DNA of 64,000 nucleotides, taken from assembly GCA_964346245.1 (NCBI GenBank), contig CAYFUF010000002.1, positions 21,839 through 85,838 on the forward strand, written 5' to 3'. The stretch comes from CAYFUF01 sp964346245. Lineage in GTDB: Bacteria > Bacillota > Clostridia > Tissierellales > Peptoniphilaceae. This document shows, piece by piece, positions 35,483-42,795 of the stretch. The position numbers were made by a program, and so were the translations under genes. Within the stretch, counting starts at the first letter, position 1. Each line of letters opens with the position of its first letter. The notes beneath the pieces were generated by a model. The model saw only the letters and a program-made list of their open reading frames with translations, searched no databases and had not been told where the DNA came from.

Positions 35483-36334
35483 TTAAGCCTCCTTATTTAA
35501 TGCTTTTTCCAAAGCTCGTCTTACCAAAACGCCAGACACAGCTAGGCGGTATTCTTTGGTAGAACGAACGTCATCAATTGGCTTTATGTAATCGCCAATA
35601 ACTTCTTCAATCCAGTCGAACGTTTCGTCATTGAGTTCTTTATTGTTTAGTTCATCTTCTAAACCCGTTAAACGGATAGGAGTAATAGCAACGGCGTTCA
35701 TTGCAATCTTAACCTTTTTATCTGCACCTACGCGTACAGCGGCGCCAGCGATTGCAAGATCGTGTCCCTTGATGCGGGCCATCTTCTCAAAAGCAGATCC
35801 TTCACCAGCTTCTACATCTGGAACTAGGATTGCAGTTACCATTTCGCCATCTTGTAAATCTGTCTTCTTTACGCCCTTGAAAAAGTCCTGTAGTGGGATT
35901 GTTCTTTCGCCATCAGCTGATTTCAATACAACTTCTGCCTCATATACGAGCAAAGCAGGAGCGAGGTCAGCACCTGGAGATGCATTACAGATATTTCCTA
36001 CCGCAGTTGCTCTGTTGCGCAATTGATAGGAAGCTAGGTTGTGAGCACCATCTAAAATAGCTGGATACTTCTCTTGAACTTCTGCATTTTCTGCCAGTTC
36101 ATTGACGGTAACGTTAGCGCCGATATACAGGCCTTTGCCAGGTGTATATTCAAGCTTCTTTAATTCTTCGATACCTTTGATGTCTAGCATATGCTCAACA
36201 TCGATGACGTTCTTTCTCAGAATAACGAGTAAGTCCGTACCTCCGGCTAATACTTTAGCACCAGCATTTTCTTTTAAGTACTTCAGCGCGCTCTCCATGT
36301 CATGGGCCTTAAAATAATCGTACCTACTGAGCAT
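35483..36334 (-). CDS. Xanthine-dehydrogenase-family FAD-binding subunit
   Basis: 283 aa from MLSRYDYFKAHD; this ATG is set by the AGGAGG site 5 nt upstream, rather than the ATG five codons earlier. FAD-binding signatures are VLAGGTDLLVILR and ATAVGNICNASPGADLAPALL. The C-terminal CO-dehydrogenase-flavoprotein-like domain follows. It is the first gene of the three-subunit operon FAD - Fe-S - Mo, and presumably passes electrons to NAD+ or ferredoxin. Confidence 0.95.
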   Translation of the reverse strand: MLSRYDYFKAHDMESALKYLKENAGAKVLAGGTDLLVILRKNVIDVEHMLDIKGIEELKKLEYTPGKGLYIGANVTVNELAENAEVQEKYPAILDGAHNLASYQLRNRATAVGNICNASPGADLAPALLVYEAEVVLKSADGERTIPLQDFFKGVKKTDLQDGEMVTAILVPDVEAGEGSAFEKMARIKGHDLAIAGAAVRVGADKKVKIAMNAVAITPIRLTGLEDELNNKELNDETFDWIEEVIGDYIKPIDDVRSTKEYRLAVSGVLVRRALEKALNKEA

Positions 36335-36989
36335 TTCTACCTCCTTCATGTTACTTAGATTTTGAATAGTGACAAATAAATGTGTAAAGGTTTTCCTGCC
36401 AACTGAATCATCAGTTCATTTTTCCTTCGATACAGACCATCAATACACTTAACGGTACTCATCCAAAAAAACGATGAACAAAATCTGAATCTGACTGACT
36501 TTGTTTAAAGGTCCCAAACTAAAAACCTATGAGCAAAGGTTATCCTCTCCCTTAGAAGCTGTCCATCTGTACCTGTACTTATGTTAACATAGGCAAGTCA
36601 AGTAATGATATGTAAGACTTACCAATATTATAACCCATATCGCTAAATCTTTTGTAAATAAATACTAAATTGAAATATTTAGAGAATGGCTCAAAATACG
36701 ATTTTATCCCGTAACGCAACGCAGTTAACCCCTAAACGACCACCCTCTCCGTCTCAAGATGCCGCCTAAGCACAATAATAGATTCTATTGCTTCACTTCG
36801 GTTACTATCTACAGCCTCTACCTTCCCCCATTTCCTTTTGTTTATCAATAGTTACCAAGGTTGGTCCACATGCCTGCTACTTTTTTAGAGGAGTCTTCAT
36901 TTCTTTCAAAGTACCTTCATAGTATAATGGACATAGCAGTAAAACCTTTTCACGCGTTAAAGAAGACTAAAAAGAAGAGAGGATTTCCC
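36335..36989. promoter_or_regulatory. Divergent control region between the Mo hydroxylase and amidase genes
   Basis: 655 bp without a gene I can support. For the minus-strand hydroxylase operon there is a TATAAT box at 36627-36632 and, 36 nt downstream, a perfect 12-bp palindrome TATGTTAACATA (36580-36591). For the plus-strand amidase there is a TATAAT at 36923-36928 with a poor -35. Between ~36640 and 36900 I see no gene and no clear hairpin. Confidence 0.4.
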
Positions 36990-38462
36990 ATGGCAAAATT
37001 CGACATTATGGAAACGACCATTACTCAGGTTCATGAAAAAATGAAGGCGGGCGAACTCACTGCGCGCAAGCTCATCCAGGCTTATTTGGAGCGAATAGAA
37101 AGATACGACAACAAGTTGAAATCCATTATACTTGTTAACCCCAATGCGCTTGACCAGGCTGACCGATTGGATAAAGCACTCAAAGAAAAGAAGGACTTAG
37201 TGGGCCCTTTGCACGGGATCCCTGTCATGCTCAAGGATAACGTAGATACCAAGGATATGATTACTACTGCAGGATCGTCTTCCCTAGAAGACAATCAGCC
37301 TGTAGAAGATGCTTTCATCACGAAGAAGCTGCTGGAGGCGGGGGCAATCATTCTTGCCAAAACCAACTTACATGAGTTCGCTATTTGGGGCGAAACCGTA
37401 AGCTCCATCTTGGGACAGACCTTAAACCCCTACGACCCTAGCAGGACGCCTGGCGGTTCTTCCGGTGGAACAGGCGCTGCCATGGCAGCTAATTTCGGTC
37501 TGATCGGTATTGGAACGGACACTATTAACTCCATTCGCAGCCCAGCTTCTGCTTGCAGCCTAGTTGGTTTTCGTCCAACCATCGGTTTGGTTAGCCGTAG
37601 TGGCATAATTCCCTACAGCTTAACTCAGGACACAGCCGGCCCCATCTGCCGTACTGTAGAAGATGCGGTCTTAACCCTGCAAGCCATTAAGGGATACGAT
37701 GCAGAGGATCCTGTAACGGCTAAATCTGTTGGCAAAGACCAAAAAGACTACACCAGCCACCTCAAAAAGGACGGCCTAAAAGGCAAGCGGATTGGCGTCT
37801 TAAACAGCTTCTTTGGAGATAAGGAAGAAAACGTAGCCGTCAGCAAGCAAGTGAAAGAAGCAACTCGCTTCTTAGAGGAAGGTGGAGCAACCCTCATTCC
37901 TATTGATGATCAAATTGACTCCGATTGGATTGTCAAGGAAGTCAGTGTCCACTTGGACGACTTTAAAACTCACCTAGGCAGTTACCTATCAAAGCTCCCG
38001 GAAGACTACCCCGTTCACTCCCTTCAAGACGTCTTGGATAGCGGCAAATACCACCCTGGTGTTGAAGAGAATATGAAGACCGCAGTCAAGCTGGATGTAG
38101 CTACTCCTGCCTATAATGAAAAGATTATACGCCAGGAAGAACTGAGGCTTTGGATACTAAACCTTATGGCCCAAAACAATCTTGATGCTATGGTCTATCC
38201 TCACCAACAACAGTTAGTCTGCAAGACCGGTGGCTCTCAAAAGCAAAGAAATGGAGCCCTCTGTTCGGCAACTGGTTTCCCTTCCATAGCGGTTCCCGCT
38301 GGCTTCGTCCCTAGTCAAGGCGCCCCCATAGGGGTTCCCGTTGGCATGGAGATTATGGGAAGGCCATTCAGCGAAGATGTGCTGATTGAAATTGCCTATG
38401 CTTTTGAACAGCTTTCTAACTTTAGGCAAGTACCTGATATGAGTTTTTTTGAAGAGAATTAA
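36990..38462 (+). CDS. Amidase-signature family hydrolase
   Basis: 490 aa from MAKFDIMETT, placed by the GAGAGG site 7 nt upstream; the longer frame lacks a site. Amidase-signature elements: LHGIPVMLKDNVDT (catalytic Lys), TPGGSSGGTGAAMA (first Ser), GIGTDTINSIRSPAS (nucleophilic Ser) and GLVSRSGIIPYSLTQDTAGPI. The usual TGGS is TINS, a variant seen in some amidases. Malonamidase E2, which turns malonamate into malonate, is a founding member of the family. That fits the malonate operon nearby, but specificity cannot be read from sequence. It has its own promoter and terminator. Confidence 0.9.
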   Translation: MAKFDIMETTITQVHEKMKAGELTARKLIQAYLERIERYDNKLKSIILVNPNALDQADRLDKALKEKKDLVGPLHGIPVMLKDNVDTKDMITTAGSSSLEDNQPVEDAFITKKLLEAGAIILAKTNLHEFAIWGETVSSILGQTLNPYDPSRTPGGSSGGTGAAMAANFGLIGIGTDTINSIRSPASACSLVGFRPTIGLVSRSGIIPYSLTQDTAGPICRTVEDAVLTLQAIKGYDAEDPVTAKSVGKDQKDYTSHLKKDGLKGKRIGVLNSFFGDKEENVAVSKQVKEATRFLEEGGATLIPIDDQIDSDWIVKEVSVHLDDFKTHLGSYLSKLPEDYPVHSLQDVLDSGKYHPGVEENMKTAVKLDVATPAYNEKIIRQEELRLWILNLMAQNNLDAMVYPHQQQLVCKTGGSQKQRNGALCSATGFPSIAVPAGFVPSQGAPIGVPVGMEIMGRPFSEDVLIEIAYAFEQLSNFRQVPDMSFFEEN

Positions 38463-38470
38463 GAAAACAA

Positions 38471-38510
38471 AAAGCTGCGCTACACCATTAATGGTGTGCG
38501 CAGCTTTCTT
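38471..38510. terminator. Terminator of the amidase gene
   Basis: Perfect long stem (AAAGCTGCGC...GCGCAGCTTT, with an inner ACACCAT/ATGGTGT stem) just after the amidase stop and just after the convergent lipoprotein gene. Likely works in both directions. Confidence 0.8.
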
Positions 38511-38529
38511 CGTATCGTACAAGCATATA

Positions 38530-39221
38530 CTACTCTATGCCAAGTGCATCCTCTACATCAATCTCAGATTCATAAACACCAGGTGTCCCCAGCTGATTGT
38601 TGGCTAGCCTTACATTGCGTTTTACTTTTACAAATCCCTTACCTTGATTCACGCCAGACAGGCTATAAAAGATATAATCATGATCATATCTTAACTCCCT
38701 TACGTTGCTTTCCCGTCTTTCTTCTGCTGGCCTGCCAGTATAACCTAGTTCTGGGTTTCCTTCGGAGTTGAAAAAGATATCATCATAATCGAGCTCATCT
38801 GGCTTATCTGGTTCATCGAATTCATAGATGGAAACTGTATTGTCTTTTATGATTTGAAAGGCGATAGGGACAGTATTGTTGTCCATGATACGATCTACTG
38901 TCTGATAGATGATAACCGGTGAATCTTCAAGCAATTCAGATATTGTGATCACTTCTATAGCTAATTCTTCTGGCTCATCTTGAGCCTCTTCTTCTGATTC
39001 ATTCGCAGACTCTTCTTCAGATTCTTCTAGGACAGATTCTTCTTCAATGGAGCTTTCCTCCGATTCAGCGCTTTCAATACTCGCCTCCTCTTCCTCTATT
39101 TCAATCTGGGTTTCGGATGCCGTCGACATATTAGCACTCGTTTCTTGGTCAGTCGCTGCATCTTCCCTACAAGCCGCCAAGAACATGGTAAAGCCAATAA
39201 GATTACCATCACTCTTTTCAT
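38530..39221 (-). pseudogene. Acidic lipoprotein gene with a frameshift in its signal peptide
   Basis: The main frame (218 aa, 38530-39186) opens with MFLAAC, a lipobox without a signal peptide. Then comes a very acidic Glu/Ser-rich stretch (~residues 20-75) and a C-terminal folded region of unknown type ending with VEDALGIE. Just upstream in another frame is ATG at 39221 encoding MKRVMVILLAL. One extra base between them would give a perfect lipoprotein signal, MKRVMVILLAL-x-MFLAAC. The gene thus looks inactivated by a 1-nt loss, or the base is a sequence error. No function recognised. Confidence 0.7.
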
Positions 39222-39286
39222 ATCTGTTTTCTCATCATCAATTGCGATTATTTGAATTAAATGCGTTGTACTTTTGAGCTAACTAG

Positions 39287-40339
39287 CTAAAAGCGTTCAA
39301 ACATGACCTCATTGTGACCACCACAGATCATGCCTAAGCGAGCTGTCTCGCTATCAGTCAGATCATAGGCTTGTAGGTCAAAAAACTTATCGTCTTCAAA
39401 GAGCTGCTTGACCTGGTTAAGCGCATCCAGTTCTAAAGCCCCACCACCGATAGTTCCCTCTAAGAGCTTGCCATTCCTATCGACCAACATACGGGTGCCT
39501 GGCTCCCTAGGACCAGAGCCTGTCTTTTTGATGATGGTGACCATCATGACATCGTCATCTTCTAAGCTGCTTAGTCGTTGAAGGATGGGGTCTTCTATTG
39601 AAGAAAATACTGTCTGATTGCGTATTTGCACGATTTCTGCCGCAATGCTAATTGCAATCTCTGCAGGTGTCTGCCCGCCCAATTCTAGGCCGATAGGCGA
39701 ATAAAATTCATCCAAACGTTCCTGACTAATGCCACCCTCCAGGAGGTCCTTTCTGGTTTTTGCCACCTTGATTTTGCTGCCTATCATACCTACGTAGGCG
39801 CTCTTCCTTCGCAAAGTAGCAAAGGCACACTCCTTGTCCCTTTTGTGACCTGGGGTCATGATAACAAACCAATCATTATTCCGCTCAGCATACTGTCTTA
39901 GCAGGTCCTCATAGTCACCGACTAGGACCTCATCAGCGTATGGAAATCTCTCTTTATTAGCAAACTCTGGGCGCTCGTCCATGACAATGAAGTGGAAATC
40001 TAGGGACCGCATCACTTCAGCAAAGGCAAGGCCTACATGACCGCCACCCAGCAGAAAGAGCCTTGGTTTATACTGAAAGTTCTCAGCGAAAATCTCATGT
40101 TCATCCTTCCGCCTGTTCCAAGCATCTAGTTTTTCCCATGACTGATCGCCCTCTGCAATTTCCCTAAGTAAACTACTGAGCTTATCATCCTCCTGCCACT
40201 GAGTGCGACTTGGGCCTAGCTCACGGATGGGGTCACTGACGATAAACTTTCTGCCCCGGTAGGGACCATTTGTAAAGCTTGCGATCTTTACAGCTCCCTC
40301 TTTCTCTAAGGCTTTAGTCATTTCAACATATGATCTCAT
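39287..40339 (-). CDS. xdhC: XdhC-family Mo-hydroxylase maturation protein, domains in reversed order
   Basis: 350 aa. Residues ~90-240 are the XdhC Rossmann domain (FLLGGGHVGLAFAEV, VMTPGHKRDKECAF-like, GMIGSKIKVAKTRKDL, GLELGGQTPAEIAISIAAEI). Residues ~265-350 are the XdhC/CoxI domain (MVTIIKKTGSGPREPGTRMLV, GTIGGGALELDA, GMICGGHNEVMFE). In standard XdhC the CoxI domain comes first, so the order here is swapped. XdhC binds Mo cofactor, guides its sulfuration and inserts it into xanthine-dehydrogenase-type enzymes. It is followed by the MoaE-like gene 16 nt upstream on the same strand. Confidence 0.9.
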   Translation of the reverse strand: MRSYVEMTKALEKEGAVKIASFTNGPYRGRKFIVSDPIRELGPSRTQWQEDDKLSSLLREIAEGDQSWEKLDAWNRRKDEHEIFAENFQYKPRLFLLGGGHVGLAFAEVMRSLDFHFIVMDERPEFANKERFPYADEVLVGDYEDLLRQYAERNNDWFVIMTPGHKRDKECAFATLRRKSAYVGMIGSKIKVAKTRKDLLEGGISQERLDEFYSPIGLELGGQTPAEIAISIAAEIVQIRNQTVFSSIEDPILQRLSSLEDDDVMMVTIIKKTGSGPREPGTRMLVDRNGKLLEGTIGGGALELDALNQVKQLFEDDKFFDLQAYDLTDSETARLGMICGGHNEVMFERF

Positions 40340-40355
40340 TCACGTCCTCTTCTTC

Positions 40356-40751
40356 CTAATCAAATTTTTCTATTTCTTCAACACAGTTATTCTTAATCTC
40401 GCCAACCAAGCTTTGCAGCGCATCGATTACGCGGGGACGGATATCACCACCCACGAGAACAAACATAATATCGTCACCGACTTTAAGTTCCCCTTGATTT
40501 AGCCAAACACGAACATAAAAGATACCTGCTAACGCTAAAGTACTGGCGATTGCCTTGTCCACCTTATCCTGATCATAATCAAAATAAAGGGAGGTGACAG
40601 GAGGCAAGCCCTCCTCATTCTCCCTTACCTGTTTCTTGGCTGTTTCACGGACGACGCCATTATGGAAAAGAAACATGCCGCATTGATCAGCTCGCTCATC
40701 TTTCTTCGCCTCCTGCAACCACTGTTCTAAGGATGGTGATGGTTTGGTCAT
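40356..40751 (-). CDS. MoaE-like molybdopterin synthase large-subunit homologue
   Basis: 131 aa. The core (CGMFLFHNGVVRET, then VRVWLNQGELKVGDDIMFVLVGGDIRPRVIDALQSLVGEIKN) follows the MoaE pattern of a barrel, an L-x-V/I-G-D turn and a helix ending in a Lys. The N-terminal SLEQWLQEAKK extension and absence of the usual HxHR-like segment mark a divergent subgroup common in anaerobic Bacillota. MoaE makes the dithiolene of molybdopterin; this variant might do the same or handle the cofactor in another way. Neighbours (XdhC, ModE-like) support a molybdenum role. Confidence 0.75.
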   Translation of the reverse strand: MTKPSPSLEQWLQEAKKDERADQCGMFLFHNGVVRETAKKQVRENEEGLPPVTSLYFDYDQDKVDKAIASTLALAGIFYVRVWLNQGELKVGDDIMFVLVGGDIRPRVIDALQSLVGEIKNNCVEEIEKFD

Positions 40752-40841
40752 ACGTTACTTCCTCACTTCTATTAGTCTTTGAATCTTTATCGCTACAGTG
40801 GATTAGCCAGCTGTCTTTACATATAGACATGACTGGCTTAT

Positions 40842-41201
40842 CTATATTTCTCTATTCTCCGTATCTAACCAAGCAAAGTGTTTATGGAAGACTTGATCGA
40901 CCGTGTCCCCCACTTCTTCCATTAGCTTCTCATAGGATTCGATAATTCTTAGCCCATCTTCACTCAACTGGGTGAAACCTCCCTGCTTGCCCCCTTGCTT
41001 ACGGACAACAAGCTCTAGGTCAGCCCCTTTCTCCGCCTGATTCAAAATCTTCCAGGCCTTAGAATAAGATAAGTCCAAGTTGCTTGCCGCATCCTTTACG
41101 GAATTTGTCTTCTCAATTTCCTTTAATAAGGCGTAGGTGCCCAAACCGAAATAGCGCTCAACTTCGTTGGCAATCATCACTCTAAATTGTGGTTTGTGCA
41201 T
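40842..41201 (-). CDS. ModE-like winged-helix regulator
   Basis: 119 aa from MHKPQFRVMIANEVE; the longer frame overlaps the next gene. The sequence has the ModE N-terminal DNA-binding pattern: LLKEIEKTNSVKDAASNLDLSYSKAWKILNQAEKG, then GGKQGGFTQLSEDGLRIIESYEKL. It lacks the molybdate-binding domains, as do many short ModE-type proteins. It probably regulates molybdenum enzyme or cofactor genes next to it, directly upstream of the MoaE-like gene. Confidence 0.82.
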   Translation of the reverse strand: MHKPQFRVMIANEVERYFGLGTYALLKEIEKTNSVKDAASNLDLSYSKAWKILNQAEKGADLELVVRKQGGKQGGFTQLSEDGLRIIESYEKLMEEVGDTVDQVFHKHFAWLDTENREI

Positions 41202-41239
41202 CGCTTGCCTTCTTTCTTTGGACAAAGCCCCTATAAACT

Positions 41240-41635
41240 TTAGGACTTGGTCTCCATCTCTTCCTTGCACTTAGGGCAACGAACTTTGATTTTACCTTTA
41301 CCCTTGGGCACTCTAAGTTCCGTCTTGCAGGTTTTACAGGCGAAATACTTGTATCCATTCTCGCCGAACAGGTGCCTCTTCAACTTTTTAAAGGGTTTTC
41401 GTATTGCACTGGTATCTCTGAGATACTTGGCGTTCTCTTTAGACCGCTTGGTCAGGTCTTTGGAGAATGACCGGTAAAGTGCGTAGGCTAAGATAGCAAT
41501 CGTAATACCGGAAACTACGCTGCTCTTTAACCAAATATTGAATAGGGAAAGGACGACGGCGACGATGCTAATGGCTCTAGAATAATCATCGACACCGTTT
41601 CTTCCCTTCATAAACTGATAAAACTTCTCTAACAA
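41240..41635 (-). CDS. Membrane protein with C-terminal zinc ribbon
   Basis: 131 aa. Two hydrophobic segments lie at ~20-55, then a basic linker. A C-terminal zinc ribbon follows with C-x2-C (FACKTCKTEL) and C-x2-C (VRCPKCKEEM). The type is common and poorly characterised in Bacillota. It marks the border between the molybdenum genes and housekeeping genes. Function unknown. Confidence 0.75.
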   Translation of the reverse strand: MLEKFYQFMKGRNGVDDYSRAISIVAVVLSLFNIWLKSSVVSGITIAILAYALYRSFSKDLTKRSKENAKYLRDTSAIRKPFKKLKRHLFGENGYKYFACKTCKTELRVPKGKGKIKVRCPKCKEEMETKS

Positions 41636-41672
41636 TGCTTTGTTCCTCTCTCATCCTCTTCGGTGGTTTAGC

Positions 41673-42137
41673 TTAACCGAAGCGAACTTCACCCTTATCA
41701 TTACCCTTATAGTGAATCCAGACTTCGCTGTATTCACCATCATAGATTGCTAGCATCTCGTCCATGCAATCACTCTTGGGTTGAATTCTCTTGAACTCTT
41801 GGTAATTGATCCAGCTGAGGTGCCCTTCTTCGCTGTCTCTTACCTCTCCCGAAAAATCATCGGTTTTATAGAGGAGGCCGACTTGGCGAAAACTGATACC
41901 ATCATGCATCCAGTGGACAAAGCCACAGAAAGTGAGACGGCCTAGTGTTAGGCCCGTCTCCTCCTTGGCTTCGCGGCGCACGGAATCGGCAAAGCTCTCC
42001 TCTTGCTCCACCTTGCCGCCGGGAAAGGTCAGCCCTTCCCAGCCTTCTTTTTTTACTTTGTCTTGAACGAGAACATTACCCTTATCATCCTGGATCATGA
42101 CCATATTCAAGAGCTGAATATCTTCTCTCAGTTGCAT
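41673..42137 (-). CDS. NUDIX hydrolase (8-oxo-dGTP diphosphatase-like)
   Basis: 154 aa with the Nudix box GGKVEQEESFADSVRREAKEETGL, matching G-x5-E-x7-REUxEE. The TFPGGKVE context and FCGFVHWM segment resemble MutT/YtkD proteins that clean oxidised nucleotides. Its ATG directly follows the deoC stop codon, so the two are coupled and may share a nucleotide-salvage setting. Confidence 0.9.
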   Translation of the reverse strand: MQLREDIQLLNMVMIQDDKGNVLVQDKVKKEGWEGLTFPGGKVEQEESFADSVRREAKEETGLTLGRLTFCGFVHWMHDGISFRQVGLLYKTDDFSGEVRDSEEGHLSWINYQEFKRIQPKSDCMDEMLAIYDGEYSEVWIHYKGNDKGEVRFG

Positions 42138-42782
42138 TTAGTCTTCTCTAACAATCTGAATACCGGAAGATGCACCGATACGGGAGGCCCCCGCTTCAAT
42201 CATGGCCAAAGCGTCCTCACGACTTCTAACACCGCCAGAAGCTTTCACCTTGGCCTTATCACCGACAACCTCTTTCATCAAGGAGACGTCTTCAACAGTT
42301 GCTCCACCTGTGGAGAATCCAGTAGATGTCTTCACATAATCCGCACCGGCATCAAGCGCTAATTGGCAAACCCTCTTCTTTTCTTCATCCGTCAATAAGC
42401 AAGTTTCAATGATAACCTTCAAGACGCGGTCACCACAAACATCCTTGATTGCTTTAATCTCGTCGCGAACGTAGGCATCCTTACCTTCTTTGAGGGCACC
42501 CACATTAATGACCATATCAATTTCATCAGACCCGTCGGCGACAGCATTCTTCGTCTCTTGAACTTTGCTCTCTGTAGACATTGCTCCAAGAGGGAAACCT
42601 ACAACGGTACAAGTTTTAACATCAGAGCCCTCTAGCTTCTCGTGGACTAACTTCGTGAAACAGGAATTTACGCAGCAGGAGAAAAAGTCATATTCCCTTG
42701 CCTCTTCCACGAGTTTTAGCACTTGCTCTTCTGTTGCTTCGGCTTTTAGCAATGTATGGTCGATATATTTATTTAGTTTCAT
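42138..42782 (-). CDS. deoC: Deoxyribose-phosphate aldolase
   Basis: 214 aa, class I aldolase splitting 2-deoxyribose 5-phosphate into acetaldehyde and glyceraldehyde 3-phosphate. Motifs: YIDHTLLKAEAT near the start, VIETCLLTDEEK (Lys region), and ADYVKTSTGFSTGGATVEDV, whose Lys forms the Schiff base. Length is normal. It lies between pgi and the NUDIX gene and completes nucleoside breakdown, in keeping with the nucleoside importer further along. Confidence 0.97.
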   Translation of the reverse strand: MKLNKYIDHTLLKAEATEEQVLKLVEEAREYDFFSCCVNSCFTKLVHEKLEGSDVKTCTVVGFPLGAMSTESKVQETKNAVADGSDEIDMVINVGALKEGKDAYVRDEIKAIKDVCGDRVLKVIIETCLLTDEEKKRVCQLALDAGADYVKTSTGFSTGGATVEDVSLMKEVVGDKAKVKASGGVRSREDALAMIEAGASRIGASSGIQIVRED

Positions 42783-42795
42783 GTCTACTCCTCAC

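Noticed and set aside
19195..36334. Classical allantoin or purine degradation cluster
   Set aside because: No allantoinase, allantoate amidohydrolase, ureidoglycolate dehydrogenase or uric acid gene is present; the transporters and deaminase are for pyrimidine bases.
38990..39110. Low-complexity repeat tract
   Set aside because: It is the Glu/Ser-rich coding part of the lipoprotein gene.
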